Shown here in pieces: positions 1 through 17,084 of a stretch of DNA of 64,000 nt. Positions within the stretch are counted from its first letter, which is position 1. Every line of letters starts with the position of its first letter. This DNA comes from Peromyscus leucopus. Its lineage: Eukaryota; Chordata; Mammalia; Rodentia; Cricetidae. The stretch lies in the NCBI RefSeq assembly GCF_004664715.2, contig NC_051071.1:88951436-89015435 (forward strand), in the 5' to 3' direction. The position numbers were made by a program, and so were the translations under genes. The notes beneath the pieces were generated by a model that was given only the letters and a program-made list of their open reading frames with translations, was not told where the DNA came from and made no database searches.

Positions 1-589
1 TCCTTACTGTGGTTGTGATCTAATATGAAGACTGGGTTCCAGGGTTCTTATTAAACTGTCTACCCTGTTGATTTTCAACCTAAGGATTTCCTGGTGTTCC
101 CATTGTGACATAATATATGACCAGTTTTTATAAATCTTCCACAAATACTTGAAAAAAGATATGATCTTTTTTTGGTATGGTACAGAATGAATATCCCTCA
201 TCCGTAATACTTAGAACCAGAAGTATTGGATATTTGTGGTTTCCCCAGATTTTAATATATTTGCATATATTTGATATATCTTACAGATTGGACCCAAGTT
301 TGTATATGCCTTTATATATGGTATATAATGTAACATATAATAACATTTTAGCAATGTTGTAATGTTTTTGTGAATGAAACAGAGTTTTGTGTTGTGTAAT
401 TTTTTTCATTTGTGGTGTCCGTTGATCAGACTTCAGACTTTGTATCAAATTCACATCTCTAACTTTGGGGTTAGGGATCCTCAGCATGTATGAAGTTTGA
501 TATATTTTTTAAAATATGACTTGATGCTTTGTTCAATATATTAAGAATTTATGATAGTCAAGTCACTGTTATATGATAACAAAATAATT
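1..589. other. AT-rich intergenic sequence
   Basis: No coding frame of note, no recognisable repeat family and no RNA gene. Base composition is strongly A/T with several TATATA-like runs that have no neighbouring gene to serve. Confidence 0.5.
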
Positions 590-795
590 TATATATATCT
601 TAGTACTTTTTACATGAATCTGAGTCTCTGTATGTGGTGTGTGTGGAGGAGGCCAGAAGAGCATGTCAGATCCTCAAGAGCTTGAGTTACATGTAGTTGT
701 AATATAGGTATGGATATGGGTGCTGGGAACCTGACGGAGGTCTTCTTCAATAGCAGCCAGCATTCTTAACTACTGAACTATCTCTCCAGCCCCAA
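590..795 (-). repeat. B3/B2-type SINE
   Basis: On the minus strand the element begins with the GGGGCTGGAGAGAT head of B2-family SINEs (plus strand ends at the ATCTCTCCAGCCCC near 780-795), followed by a diverged tRNA-derived A/B box region and a GGTTCCCAGCACCC-like segment. The tail is diverged and merges into AT-rich DNA at about 590. This is an old copy; no clear target-site duplication was found. Confidence 0.75.
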
Positions 796-2106
796 TATCA
801 AATAATTTTTATCAAACTTAATACTTCATTAAGTAGGTCATTTTCTTTATGATGTAGGTCGTTTTCTTTACTTGATGAATATAATATCACTTAACTTGTT
901 TAAAAATTTTTTTGTCCTTACTGTTTTTTAAAGATTGCCTTATTTTTTACATAAACGTCCACTTTAAATGATGTTACAAAAATTCTAGAGATGCCTTTTA
1001 CATTTTAACCAGTTATTGGAGCTTGGTCATCTTACAAGCATTTAATCCATTCACATTCCATTCATTGTAATCATTAATCTCTTATTATCATTGGCCATTT
1101 TTATAATAGATATAATTTTATACTGTCTTGTATATTGATAAATAGTTGCACATGTATTCTCTCTATAATAGTAACAAGATAGTCTACACTAGCTATTTTG
1201 AAGTGATCAACTGTGTTTGAAAGTAGCTTCCATTAGTTTCCATGCTGGTTGTAATGACCTGTGTTTTGGTGTGTATTATTTTCGATTTTGTTGTGGAAAG
1301 AAGAAAATTCAACTGTTAAAACAAGAGTTAAATAAAAAAAGTAATGTTGTATGTGATGCTTATGTCTGTTACCTGACATTTTTAATATTATTCTTTTTGG
1401 TCCTCATTTAAAGTTATTTCATACTCACTTTGTTCTCCACAATACATTTTTGTTTAGAGTGTGTGGGATTTTTTTCCAACCAGAATGAAAGAAGTGAACT
1501 GATACTTTTCCATTGCAATTGACACTATACAAATAAATTCACATACATTTCTGTGTTTAGGCTTCATAAAATGTTTGATGCAAATCCAGCACTCATAGAC
1601 TGTAGACTTGTGGTCTAGCTGTTCCTGACTTGTGTAGAACTGTCAGTCATAGATATCTGAGATTTGCCAGAACCTGGCTCAAGACAGGGTCTAAGGTCAC
1701 TTAGGGTGATCGTAGGTCTATTAAATAGTCATCCTTCAAAGCTAGAGGCTTCTCTGGCTGTGCAGCAGAGGGTGTTACACACCAAGCAGATTTGTCCTCT
1801 CTGAAAGCCTTGAAAGGCCCTATAGAGCCTGAGAACTTCAGCAACAGATGCCAATCTAAATCTGATAAGAAAATAAAACATTTTAAAATCACTGAACAAA
1901 ATGCATATATTTGTGTATTTGCACATACCTATCAAATTTAGAAGTAAAAAAAAATTATTTTAAAAACCGTTTTCTCACAGGAAACCCCAGTATCATCTGT
2001 TACCATTTTACATTAATTGGGAGTAATCTTAATCATTTAGTTGTCATTGAGGATTCATTGGGTCTTACTCCTTCAAGTCCTCTTCACTCTTCTATTGACT
2101 TCAGAG
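796..2106. other. Intergenic, nothing recognised
   Basis: AT-rich single-copy-looking DNA. Short open frames here (for example 1217-1411 and 1701-1935) have no recognisable protein similarity, no codon bias and no supporting motifs. Confidence 0.45.
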
Positions 2107-2303
2107 CAGTGGTTTTCAATCTTCCAATGCTGTGACCCTTTAATACAGTTCCTCATGTTGTGTTGACCACCAACAATAAAATTATTTTGTTGCTACTTCA
2201 TAACTGTAATTTTGTTACTGTTATGAATCATAATGTAAATATCTGATATACTTATCTGTTGGGTTACCTACTATGTGACCCGCAGGTTGGTAACTGCTAC
2301 TCT
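2107..2303. mobile_element. Non-autonomous hAT-like DNA element (Charlie-type MITE)
   Basis: The segment starts with CAGTGGTTTTCAATC and ends with an imperfect inverted counterpart, GGTTGGTAACTGC. This resembles the terminal inverted repeats of Charlie/MER5-type hAT elements. The interior (loss of dot-like runs about TGTGACC, CTACTTCATAACTGTAAT, and ATGAATC) matches a very common rodent MITE that I recognise but cannot name with certainty. It has no coding capacity. Confidence 0.65.
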
Positions 2304-3366
2304 ACATCTGCAAAATGCTTCTGCAGAGGACACTGTCCATTGCTTTATGCGAGCTGGATGGGCAAGATACCTGGAACTACTAGGAGCTCTTCTGGAGGGA
2401 TAGATTAACTCTAGATTATCTATGTATCTTCCAGCCTCCTCCTTGGTTCACTCAGTATGAGCTGAATATTTGTGGTTTAGGTTAGAGATTTCCACCCAGG
2501 ATTTGGTTAGCAGACAGGAGGCAAATGGGTATTTGTCAGCCTTCAAAAGGAAAATGATGATGAACCAAAGTGGTAATTAGAGCAAGTTGAAGAAAGACAC
2601 TTTATGTAGAGATGTGGTAGAATTAAGGGAACCAGCAGGGAAGGAGAGGCACTTGGGGAAGTTGCCTCCTCGAGGTTTAGGGGGACCAGAAAGAATAGCA
2701 TGGTAGGATGCAGGGAAAAGGTTTTCCAGCAGTGTGGCCCACACTAGAAGCATGGTTGAACAAACTGTAGAAGGGGAAAACTCAACCTCAGCCTCCTAAT
2801 CCACAGAGATCAAAGGCTCCCAAGTGGTAGTCACCAAGGGGTCGTTTCTCAAAGCCAGAACCAAGAGGAGTGGAGACTCCACCGGGGGAACTGGGAAGGG
2901 TCCCTAGTAGAGTGAGCAGATCAAACACAGGTTCAGCATGAGGAGAGAGCAAGGCTTAGGTGGGATTCTGAAGACAGTCGCAGGGTCTGCTGACTAGCCT
3001 GTCAGAGTCAGCTGTTTCACATAAGCCAATATGAACAAGCCAATAAGATTGTGATACCTAGAAAAATGATGCAGAAAGAAGGTAAGGCTGAGAGAAAACC
3101 TGGGTGGGTACTCAGTCCTTCACTAACGACAGCTCCCAGATGGAGGTATTTGGCGCAGGGAACTTCTGAGTCGTGCCTTTGGAAGTTTATTTGGCTCTTT
3201 CTTCGTTGCAGTGACCTACAGTGTGTGTGCCAGAGGGCACAAAGTCACCCGGACAGCAGACTGTGACACTGCGCATCAAGCACTCCCAGCTTCCAGTTCC
3301 TGAATCAGAAAAGTACCTCAACCCTAAAACCCTTTCTTCAGAACGCTCAGCTTCCAGCACTCGCTG
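2304..3366. other. Intergenic upstream flank of the retrogene
   Basis: About 1.1 kb of less AT-rich sequence with no repeat that I recognise and no credible coding frame. GC content rises toward 3360, just before the retrogene. Confidence 0.4.
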
Positions 3367-3367
3367 T

Positions 3368-3376
3368 GGGCGGGGC
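3368..3376 (+). promoter_or_regulatory. GC box upstream of the THOC2-like retrogene
   Basis: GGGCGGGGC, a consensus Sp1/KLF-type GC box, lies 65-73 nt upstream of the chosen ATG at 3441. The stretch between it and the ATG contains scattered CpGs. Whether this is retained parental 5' UTR/promoter-proximal sequence or a promoter acquired at the landing site cannot be told here. No TATA box is evident close by. Confidence 0.4.
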
Positions 3377-3398
3377 TTTTGACCTCCAGCAAGTGTGA

Positions 3399-8207
<4,809 letters not shown>

Positions 8208-8560
8208 TGAAGACTTTCAGCCAAGAGTGTGGGCAGGCCTCTGAGCTAAAGGTTTCCCTGCAGAGGATGCCAGAGCTCTGTGTCACTCAAAACAATATCT
8301 TCTTTAATTAAGAGCTCTTGGTGCTGTCCATCTTATGAGAATCTGCTTTAAGTCAGAAGATGAATATGCATCACCATCCTCTTGAGACATTGCAAAGTCA
8401 CTGGTTTACAGACCATTATTTTCACCTCCGGGCAGTTTCTTGCAGCAAGATCCCTGTGCGTACATTTTTTTCTTGAAACAACACCACCCAGGAACAGCAT
8501 CTATGAAATTTTCACCAGCTGAGTTTTAGATCACCCTTAATAAAGGTAAGTTGGTTGTTT
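8208..8560 (+). other. Probable 3' UTR of the retrogene
   Basis: The sequence directly after the TAA stop has no repeat signature and holds AATAAA at 8539-8544, a plausible polyadenylation signal about 0.33 kb past the stop. No poly(A) remnant or flanking duplication marks the end of the retrocopy, consistent with an old insertion. The 3' limit is therefore arbitrary. Confidence 0.35.
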
Positions 8561-8756
8561 CCTAGGCTGGATGCTTTGGTATAGGGAAGGCTGCATTTGT
8601 GTGTAAAATACAACATTGGAATGATTGTTACCTGACAATTTTGGCTTCTTGCAAAAATTTTAATTTGTTTGTGGGAAAGATCTTTCTTACATGTGTAAAT
8701 CACAGCAGTGTTTTCTTCCAATGTGCTCTTAAATATGTCATTACATTTTCCCTTAC

Positions 8757-8910
8757 CAAGCCTGCAAGATGGCTCAGTGGGTTAAGGTACTTGCCACCAA
8801 ACCCAAAGACTGAATTAGATCTCTGGTAACCCCATGATGGAGAGAGAGAGAACTCTGGTTCACACAGATTGTTCTCTGACCTACACACACCCTAAATTAA
8901 TAAATATAAT
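8757..8910 (+). repeat. B2/B3-type SINE
   Basis: Starts with CAAGATGGCTCAGTGGGTTAAGG, the tRNA-derived head of B2/B3 SINEs (A-box region), has a (GA) run in the middle and ends in an A/T-rich AATAAAT tail. Divergence from the young B2 copies in this window indicates an older insertion. Confidence 0.7.
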
Positions 8911-9029
8911 GAACACGTTTTAATTTCCCTTGTCCAGAAATTCTCCTGATATGACCTCTTCATCTTAAAGAACTTGCTTCTTATGCTCCTAATCACAGTC
9001 ATGGACACTGATCTTTATTGGAACATTAT

Positions 9030-9400
9030 TTTTAATTTGAAATTGAAATTAATTCACCCTTTTAGAGTACAGAGATCAGTGATCTTTAGCATGTTCATCA
9101 CATTCTGAAATCACTGTCTAGTTTCAGATTTCTCTCATCTGCAGAAAAAGCCCCAGGTGTGTTGGTGTCCACTTTTAAATGACTCTTCCTCAGCCTGTGG
9201 GAACTGCTGATAGAGTTTCTGCCTGTGGGTTTGCCAATTTGGGGCATAACATAAATGGAATCATGAAATAACGTGGCTTTTGTGTATGGGTTCTTTTATA
9301 CCTCCATGTCTAATGTGTACTAATAATCCATTCCTTTTTATGGCTGTATGCTTTGCTTATCCATTCATTGATGGACAGGAATAGTAATTTTTAAGTATGA
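9030..9400 (-). mobile_element. Ancient mammalian L1 fragment (L1M-like)
   Basis: The stretch around 9240-9370 (GGGGCATAACATAAATGGAATCATG, then a Cys/Phe-type TTTTATGGCTG segment and ATCCATTCATTGATGGAC) matches the well-known antisense pattern of mammalian L1 ORF2 end/3' region. Only a few hundred bases remain and all frames are broken. Confidence 0.6.
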
Positions 9401-9788
9401 AAATTATAATTTAAACAGTAGTGTACCCATACTTACAGTGAGTGACACCAAGATTATATGTAGTATGACTGCTGTATAGAAATGATACATAAATTTTCAG
9501 TATTTTGTGTGAGTGTGAGGTTTTTCTAAGGGCCATTTAACTCTGTTTTAAGAAATATGTGAGTGTAGTATTTTCATCAATAAAAGTTAACTACCTTAAG
9601 TGTTAATTTGAAATTTGAATGAGAACATTAAACAAATTGAAATTGTGCACCACGCATTAATGATTATGTGTTGAATTTATGTCACCATATAAGAAGTATA
9701 GAGTATAATTGAGTCAACATGTTTTATAATAATTTTTATAATACAGCAAATACTGCATTTTAATACCACTTAAAATTATATCTTCGTA

Positions 9789-9986
9789 GGGGGAAAAATC
9801 CTCTTTTCTTCAATGGAGGACTTCTGGAAGATATTTGAAAATGACTTTGAAAGCACTCATTTTCCCCTGAAAATTGTTCATTTGGTGGGGGAAAAAAATC
9901 ATCTTTTCTAGACTGGAGGACTTCTGGGAGGTACTGGAAAATGACTTTGAAAGTACTCATTTTTCCCTGAAAATTGTTCATTTGGT
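9789..9986. repeat. Two-copy tandem duplication, ~98-100 bp unit
   Basis: Copy 1 (9789-9886) and copy 2 (9887-9986) both run from a GGGGGAAAAA start to GTTCATTTGGT, with about 90 percent identity and a small length difference. The unit is not a SINE or LTR that I recognise. The antisense frame through it is a by-product of the repeat. Confidence 0.85.
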
Positions 9987-12205
9987 TTGTTAAATTCAAT
10001 GCACAAGATTAAGAATAATTTAGGTATCATTTCTGTTTCTTTAGGACCTGCTGTGCATTTACCAGTATATAAGAAATGGACTATGGTAAGTTGTGGACGT
10101 TACTGCTCTACCTTCAGAGGGTAATAGAGTCCCAATTATAGAAAGTCTGGCAGGTGCCTTGCAACTATTTATGTCTTCCGGAAAATCACTACCTATTTAA
10201 TCTCCATAGCAAACTTAGAAGGTGAGTACCAATGCTATTTATAAGTTAAGCAATTTAGATATAGGTTGGTTAACTATAGGGAATGAGAGAAAGGGATTTT
10301 GTGTATGTTTGTGGCAGCCATTCTCCTTTATTCTATTTTATTATTCACTCTATTAATGATTTAGCAAATATTGACTGAAACTCTCCTACTATGTAAGATA
10401 TAAAAATGACAGATTGTTCTGTGTTAGTTCATTACTATATTTTTGCATAAGATTATGGCATATACCACCAGTTCCCAAAACAGTGCCCGGCAGAACTTTT
10501 AGAATCGTCAGTTGTAAATTCAACTCAGTCCTTTTCCTAGTTATTAAAGAACCTAACATAGTATACCAGATCTTGAAAGAATTGATACCTTTATTCATGT
10601 TTACCAACCTTAATCTCATCTGAATAATTTTGGCTTGGAGTCTGCTCTTTCAAATACTAGTTTCGCTACATGGGGTACTTAGAATATGTTTTTTCATCTA
10701 ATAGATTAATATATTGATAAAGGCAAAGAGACCACTTGGCTGAGTCACATTCCCAAAGCTCCTCTGAACACTGCATAAGGTGTGTGACTAAGTCTTGAGT
10801 ATATGAGTCCTCTGGGGAGACCATTGATATCCCAGCTGCAGCATTCCACCTCTGGTCCTCGAAACAGTCATGTCAATCTTATAATGCAAAAATAAATTAT
10901 CTCCAAGTGTGCCAGTTCAAGTATTGTTCAAAAGTCTAAAGCCTCAGACTCAGTAAAGATTTACCTCTGTGAAACTCAAAAATGTGTTACATTCTTCCAT
11001 GATAGAATGGCACCGAGTAAACATCCCATTACAAAAGAGAATAGTAGAATAGCAAAAATGACTGGACCAGAGTAAGACCAGAACCCATCTGAGTATGGTG
11101 CACCCTGTGGTAGTGAGATTGTAGAACCTTGGAGGAGGTCATAGCATGCCTTCTTCATAGTAGTGTTCTTTAAAGCCCACGTGGCCTCATCTGTGGGCTC
11201 TGCTCATTGCTCACATTTCCCACAGCTTTTCTTAGCATGTGGTCCACATTCCTGGCACATCCGAGTTCTAGACCTTCAGTTGAAGCCTCAGCTGTCCTCT
11301 CGCAGCTTTGTATGCTGTGCCACTCTTTTCGGGGCTGCTTGCAGGGATTCCAACCTGATCATCTATTCTTCCAAGGTTTCCTTTAAAATCTAGATAAAAG
11401 CTAGGATTTTTCCCTCATAGTCTTCTCATTTTGAAATTTTAATAAGTGTAATGAGGGACCTGGGTCATTTTATCTCTCAGGCCCAGACAGGACTATATGA
11501 AGGCTGAGTCCAGCCAGCCCTGCCTTACCTACTTAGAGTGCCTGAGTCAAAACATGGGCTGAATGTATGGCACTGATCCCCAGCAGATCCACAATGCAGT
11601 GATTGCATGAGCGGCCTCCAGGCTACTCCAGGCAACAGAATTCATGGACAGTTGGAGTGTCCCTCTCACTAGAGGTGCTCTCCCTTTACGCACATGAGTA
11701 TGAGAATGGCTGAATAGTGTTCTGTTTCCATCAGATTACTCTGAGCACTAAGTGGGTGAGGTGATCAACCAAAGCAATTTGCACTCCATGCACACTGAGC
11801 CTTCGCTTGTTATCCACACGTGGCTAGATTTGTTCCTCTTCTTAGAGGTCTGGCAGTGTTTCTCAGTTTGATCCACATTTTCATTCATACCACTATGTCT
11901 GTCCCGTGGACCTGTGTCCACTTCAAATCAAAACCAGGTTCCTGGGCCTATGATTCTCAGTGTGGTCACTTACACAGTTGGCTTGGGACTTAGGATAGAA
12001 AAATGGGTGGACCACTGATTCTCCCTGCTCCAGCCATAGAGTTTGATGAGGTAAACATCCTCTGGATGTGGTTCCCCACCTTGGCTCACAAGCTAGAAGG
12101 TGCAGGGAACACCTTCTTGGTGTTTACTCTCTGTGGAGATCACACTTCTCATAAACTGTTTTTGCAGCCCCAGATTCTGTGTCTGGCTATTGTCAGGGTT
12201 TTCTC
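9987..12205. other. Intergenic, possible old MIR/L2 traces
   Basis: No gene is recognised. Around 10185-10260 the sequence (TTTAATCTCCATAGCAAAC then AGGTGAGTACC) is reminiscent of MIR/L2-type SINE cores but is too diverged to assign firmly. The rest shows no repeat family that I recognise. Confidence 0.35.
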
Positions 12206-12249
12206 TCTTTCTTTCTTTCTTTCTTTCTTTCTTTTTTTTTTTTTTTTTG
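12206..12249. repeat. (TTTC)n plus poly-T simple repeat
   Basis: Seven or so TTTC units run into a run of T. It is a polypyrimidine tract without an attached SINE body that I recognise. Confidence 0.9.
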
Positions 12250-13084
12250 GCCTAAGACTCCATTGAGGAAGATTCTTCTTCCCCACCTACCCTGTCACCA
12301 GGTGTCAAAATAGGATGTTTTTTCTTCTACAAATACAAAGTGCCTCTCACTACCAAATTCTGTCGTAATTGTGTACTGCCCTTTCTTTCTGTACTGCCCT
12401 CCTGTCCCTGAAGGACTGCACTGGGTAGCTCTCATCTGCCACCTTCCCTCTATAACATGTTTCTATTAAAATCACTTTTTAATTTTAAAATCACTTTAAA
12501 AGTGTGAGCTGATGAGGACTTGTCTGATATCAAAGCTTAATGTTAATGAGTTTATATTTGTACATGGGCATATCTGCAGGAGCTTGTCCATTTTGATACC
12601 AGTGCTTTAAGCACCTTGTGCATTAAATGAAGGTATGTATTCTTACAATTACTGAAGACAATCCAAAGAAGTTTTGAGCACTCAGGCTGTTTCAGAGTGG
12701 GCCACCTAGTGTCCTCTTGCTCTATTGGCCCTGAGCAATCGTTGTGGCCCAAGTCCTCTTTTTAACCATGTGTCTTGATTCTGTGAGGTTATCTAGATTA
12801 TTTTATGGAAACTAACTGAATTACATCACAATATACATATTTTTGATGACCAGAGTATGTCAACTACCCAGTATACACTCTATTTAGTATTGTTTAAACA
12901 AAAATTTAGCAAAAGTTAGTTTTAGAGAAAAGGCACTAAATGATCTCAAAAGCTGTTGTTTCCATGTTAACGATGGTATTGATTCTTCTAACACTCCTTT
13001 TCCTAGTTCCTACAGAGCATGAGCATGTCCTCAGTCTGCGGTGCCTTTTCCAATGTGCTGCTTCATCTCACATCATTGATAAAA
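12250..13084. other. Intergenic, nothing recognised
   Basis: AT-rich DNA without coding frames or repeats that I can name. Confidence 0.4.
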
Positions 13085-13320
13085 GAGATTTGTACAGCTC
13101 CTACTATGTGCCAGACCCTGTTCAAAGATAGAGTATCTCCCTCACAGAATGCCTCTAAGGTACGTACCCTTATGTTTCATATGAAAACACAAAGGCTGAA
13201 AATGAAACTCCTTTCCCTGTTCTCTATAATTTTTACTGGGGACATTGTGTCATCTAGTCCCTGAGTCACACACCAGGGAAGGCAGCCTTGGAACTGAGAT
13301 TCAATGGCATAGGCTCTGTG
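13085..13320 (+). repeat. MIR SINE
   Basis: The core CTACTATGTGCCAGACCCTG is the hallmark of MIR. It is followed in order by the expected diverged segments: a cluster resembling the low-order allocation of tandem decreases about AATGCCTCTAAGGTACGTACC, a segment resembling the gapped TGAAAACACAAAGGCTGAAAATG, and a GAACTGAGATTCAATGGC end. This is an ancient tRNA-derived SINE shared across mammals. Confidence 0.7.
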
Positions 13321-14040
13321 AACAGACATCCTTGTGTGGGTTCTTCATACTTTTAGGGACTAAATTGACATACTAAATCTTCATTTCTGAAGTAACTCTG
13401 AGGATTCAGTAAGAATCATCATGTGTGTTTACCCAGAGTGAAAAATTTATGTTAAATACCTTATTTTACCAGGAAACTAGTGCCTGTAATTGACACAAGA
13501 CACAAATGTTCTGATGATTTTACTGTTTCTATTGCCTGTTTTTGTTTTGGGGGTTGTGTTTGTTGTCTGTCCTTTTAAATTAGTTGGATATACACAAGTT
13601 GAATTGTGTAGAGTGGAAGAAGAGAACAAGAGTCACCACTGGAGAATAGTTGCAGTGGAGCAGGCTATTACCTGAATTTGTCAAGAAGCAGGGAGCAAAC
13701 CGCTGCCCACATTGCTGGCTTTGGAAAACATCTGTCTGGATCAAGAAACCTAGTCAACTTTTAGTGACTTTTCATTGTACAACACCAACAATAACCTGTT
13801 CTGTGGGTCAGGTGTGTACTGCAGGCTTATGTCCTTCCTATTTCTAACCAGTTGTCTAGACATGTCCTATTCTGAATATGGACTAGGGAAAAATACCCTT
13901 CTTGCCACTACATAGACAAAGGATGCTAAGGGTCCAGGCTGATAGCAAGGTAAGAGTTGAAGCTGCAGGATTGATGGAATAAGAGTATTTGACAAACAGA
14001 TAGAAATATTATGATTTATAGAGGACTTTAATTCCAGGGT
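13321..14040. other. Intergenic, nothing recognised
   Basis: Short overlapping frames (13490-13847) lack any family signature. No repeat assigned. Confidence 0.4.
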
Positions 14041-14290
14041 TCTGGAGATGTAGCTCAGTTGATAGAGTGCTTGCCTAGCATGCACAAAACCTGGCTTGAT
14101 TCCTCAGGACCACTTAAATGGGTTATGGTGGTCTGTGCCTGTGATGTTATCCTTGGGAAGTAAAGGCAGGAGATTAGAAGTTTAGCATAATCTTCAGTCC
14201 TTAGCTACTCAGCATATCTAAGGCCAGCCCAGTCTACATGAAACCGTCCCAGTCAATCAATGAAAACAAAATAAAACAACAACATTTTAA
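14041..14290 (+). repeat. B4-type SINE (ID/B1 composite)
   Basis: The left part (GGAGATGTAGCTCAGTTGATAGAGTGCTTGCC) is an ID-like tRNA-derived head. The right part (GTGGTCTGTGCCTGTGATG then AGGCAGGAG) resembles a diverged B1/7SL-derived body, and it ends in an A-rich tail near 14270-14290. That order is the structure of B4 SINEs. Confidence 0.7.
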
Positions 14291-14393
14291 ATAGAGGAGA
14301 GCTAGTTCAGCTGGTAAAGTGCTTACTGAGGAAGCATGTTTGACCCAAGTTCAAGCCCCAGAACCCACAGGTAGGCATAGAACAGAGAGGAGA

Positions 14394-14654
14394 ATTGAGA
14401 GAACAGGATAGTGGAGAGAGACACTGCCAGCCGCTGCCATGGCAGCATGTGAAGATGCCGGTAAGCCACAAGCCACGTGGCAAGGTATAGATTTATAGAA
14501 ATGGGTGAATTTAAGGTATAAGAACAGTTAGCAAGAAGCCTGCCATGGCCATATGGTTTGTAAATAATATAAGCAAGCGTCTGTGTGTTTATTTTATAAG
14601 TAGGCTGTTGGACTGCTGGGGCTCGGAGGGATCCAGAGAGAAAACTCCACCTAC
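14394..14654 (+). mobile_element. 5'-truncated LTR, family A
   Basis: The segment with TAAGCCACAAGCCACGTGGCA, ATAGATTTATAGAAATGGG, AACAGTTAGCAAGAAGCCTG and the terminal AAAACTCCACCTACA is the right (U5-side) two thirds of the LTR family that recurs at 28114, 39496, 42567, 44901, 45894 and 63696. The element ends in ...CTACA. The U3 side, including the inverted CCAAT motif, is missing. It abuts the target of the young B1 at 14669. Confidence 0.7.
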
Positions 14655-14668
14655 AAAAGCACGCACTT

Positions 14669-14831
14669 TTTTTTTTTTTTTTTGGTTTTTCGAGACAGGG
14701 TTTCTCTGCGTAGTTTTGCGCCTTTCCTGGAGCTCACTTGGTAGCCCAGACTGGCCTCGAACTCACAGCAATCCGCCTGGCTCTGCCTCCCGAGTGCTGG
14801 GATTAAAGGCCTGCGCCACCACCGCCCAGCT
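14669..14831 (-). mobile_element. Young B1 SINE with 14-bp TSD
   Basis: Full-length B1 in reverse orientation: poly-T on the left, then the complement of the 7SL-derived body ending in GCCCAGC. Perfect direct repeats AAAAGCACGCACTT at 14655-14668 and 14832-14845 flank it. The body has the TTTTGCGCCTTTCCTGGAGC variant that I associate with cricetid B1. Low divergence and the intact TSD mark a recent insertion. Confidence 0.92.
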
Positions 14832-14845
14832 AAAAGCACGCACTT

Positions 14846-17084
14846 GTAATCCTAGCACTGGGGTAGGGGTGGGGAGGGCAGCCAGTTACAGGAGGAACTC
14901 TGAAGCTTACTGGCCAGCCACCTTAGCCCTTTTAGCCAGCTTCAGGTTCTACTGAAGAGTGATATCCAAGGTATACCTCTGGCTTCTGCATATACCCACA
15001 CACATGAACATACAGATGCTCAAAAGAACTTTAATCCAATATAAATTCATCCCAATTCTATAAGCTTTCTAGAAAAAGCACCCGTTCCCAATCCCCGCTC
15101 CCCCCCAGCAACTGCCTCTAATCATTACTGGGGTAATCAGTATGTTCACCATTGTTTTTCATGACTCCTTTCTCCTTTCCCTCCTTTTTCCATTCACAGT
15201 TGACAGCCACACTTTCAGATCAGTCGGAGAATTCAGGGGCCTGGTAGATTCCCAGTTGCTTGCTCATGCTTAAGAATCTCCCAAGACACAAAGTTCTTTC
15301 AAAAACTTTGATGATGCTACCATGACCACTCTGGGAAACAGTGAGGAAATAGACACACTTCACTAGCTTCTTTGGGAACTCTTATTTTCTGATGCATTGA
15401 TCCTGTATTTCTCAGACAAAGTATTTGTACAGGTACTGTTCTTGGCTCTTGGGACATATCAGTGAGAAACACAGACCCTTACCTACACAGCTTGCTTTAA
15501 GCAAGAATGAGATGGATGGTGAACAGTAAGCAAAATAAACTGTGTAGTACCTTAGATAAACAGTGCATCTACCAGAGAACAAAATGTCAAGCAGAGCAAG
15601 GAAGATTCACAGTTCACACTGAGTATCATGTTGCAACACTGGAAGATCAGTCACATGGACTACACATATATTACCGTTCAGTATGTCTCATAATATATAT
15701 ATATACTTTGTCATAATTTTCCACATTAATCTCAGTTCTCCTTTAACTTCACATTAAACTCAGCTCTTGCCAGTTGTAACTAGGATGAATCAAAGTGCAT
15801 TATAATTACTGTCAAGCTTTTTCTAATGATTCCTGTGAAAATCAGGACAGGAGAACGATAGGCAGGTAAGTGACAATTAAAAGTCAATCGAATGTCTTGA
15901 GTATATCTTTCATTCCCAAGATTTTAAGGATGAACATAATCAAGGCAGTTCCTCCATGACTTTACAGTTTTCTTGGTTTCTGGAAGTGGTTGACAGATTC
16001 AGAGCTACATCTTAAGGTATATAGATCACTTTCTTCTCTTGAGTTCACTCTGAGGCTGTCACAAGGTAATGGTTTTTCAGTATTTGCTCTGTTGAAAATA
16101 CACTTCAAAATTTAACTAGTAAAGAATGGAAGAGTTGATAAAGGAGAGGAATTCTCATTTACCACAGTTCTTGTCTTGATTGCTGATGTTAGAGCTTACA
16201 TGAACTCGGGAAGGCCAGCCTCCAGGTGTGGCCACTTGTCCCGAAATGGAGGTAGTGGTAATATTGACTGTTAAATTTAGAAACTTTCAAATTATGCAGC
16301 TGGGCATTTTATTTTGCTAATAAGATGATGCCATTAAGTGTATCATTTCACTTTCTCGGTATGACATCTCTCCAGTGGGAATTTGTCAAGAAAAGTCTTT
16401 CAGTTATAGTAAACACATAAGATCAGTGCCATCAGTGTGGCTGTCAACAGTATTTCAGACCACAGCAGGTTCTGAGTACTGTGGTCTGTAAAGCCCTGGG
16501 AAGGGGAGAAAACTATCCCAAGGCCAACTCTGCACTTGTAATATGATGTGACGTAACTGAGTGACTGCTCCAGTCCCTAAGAAGTGAGGGTTGGAGTGCT
16601 GCTGAAGCACACATGGGACACGAAATTGGGGCATTAAGGAAGGTCGAGGGAAGCAGGAGCTGCAGGAGATGAAGGAGGAGGAGGATCTCCTAAGACAGTG
16701 TTCAGAGATGCCACGGTGTAGCCTAAACCTTATATGCTATTCTTCAGTCCAAGGCTTGTGTTTTCTCATGGTGTAGAATGCCTTCCAGCTCTTAGAAAGG
16801 CTTATTTGTTGATGAATTTTTTTATTTAAAAATTATACAGTAATCAAAGCTAAGATATATACATATGTTTATATGTGTGTGTATGTGTATATCTTAGGTT
16901 CTATGCATATCCTAAGAAGGAAATAATACTTTGGGGTAGATGGTCTTATGAAGTCTTAACTTCTTTTATAGCCCATGCTCCTACATGGAGCTAGTAATGA
17001 TGATCAACATTATTATTTAACAGGTTGAAGTAACTTGTGGTAGCAGGTTTTTGTTATTGCTTTTTTTCTTTTCTTCCTTTTTTT
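14846..17084. other. Intergenic, nothing firmly recognised
   Basis: About 2.2 kb with no credible gene. It contains a small (TA)n at 15693-15704 and a TATG/TGTG-rich patch at 16857-16893. Frames here are short and featureless. Confidence 0.4.
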
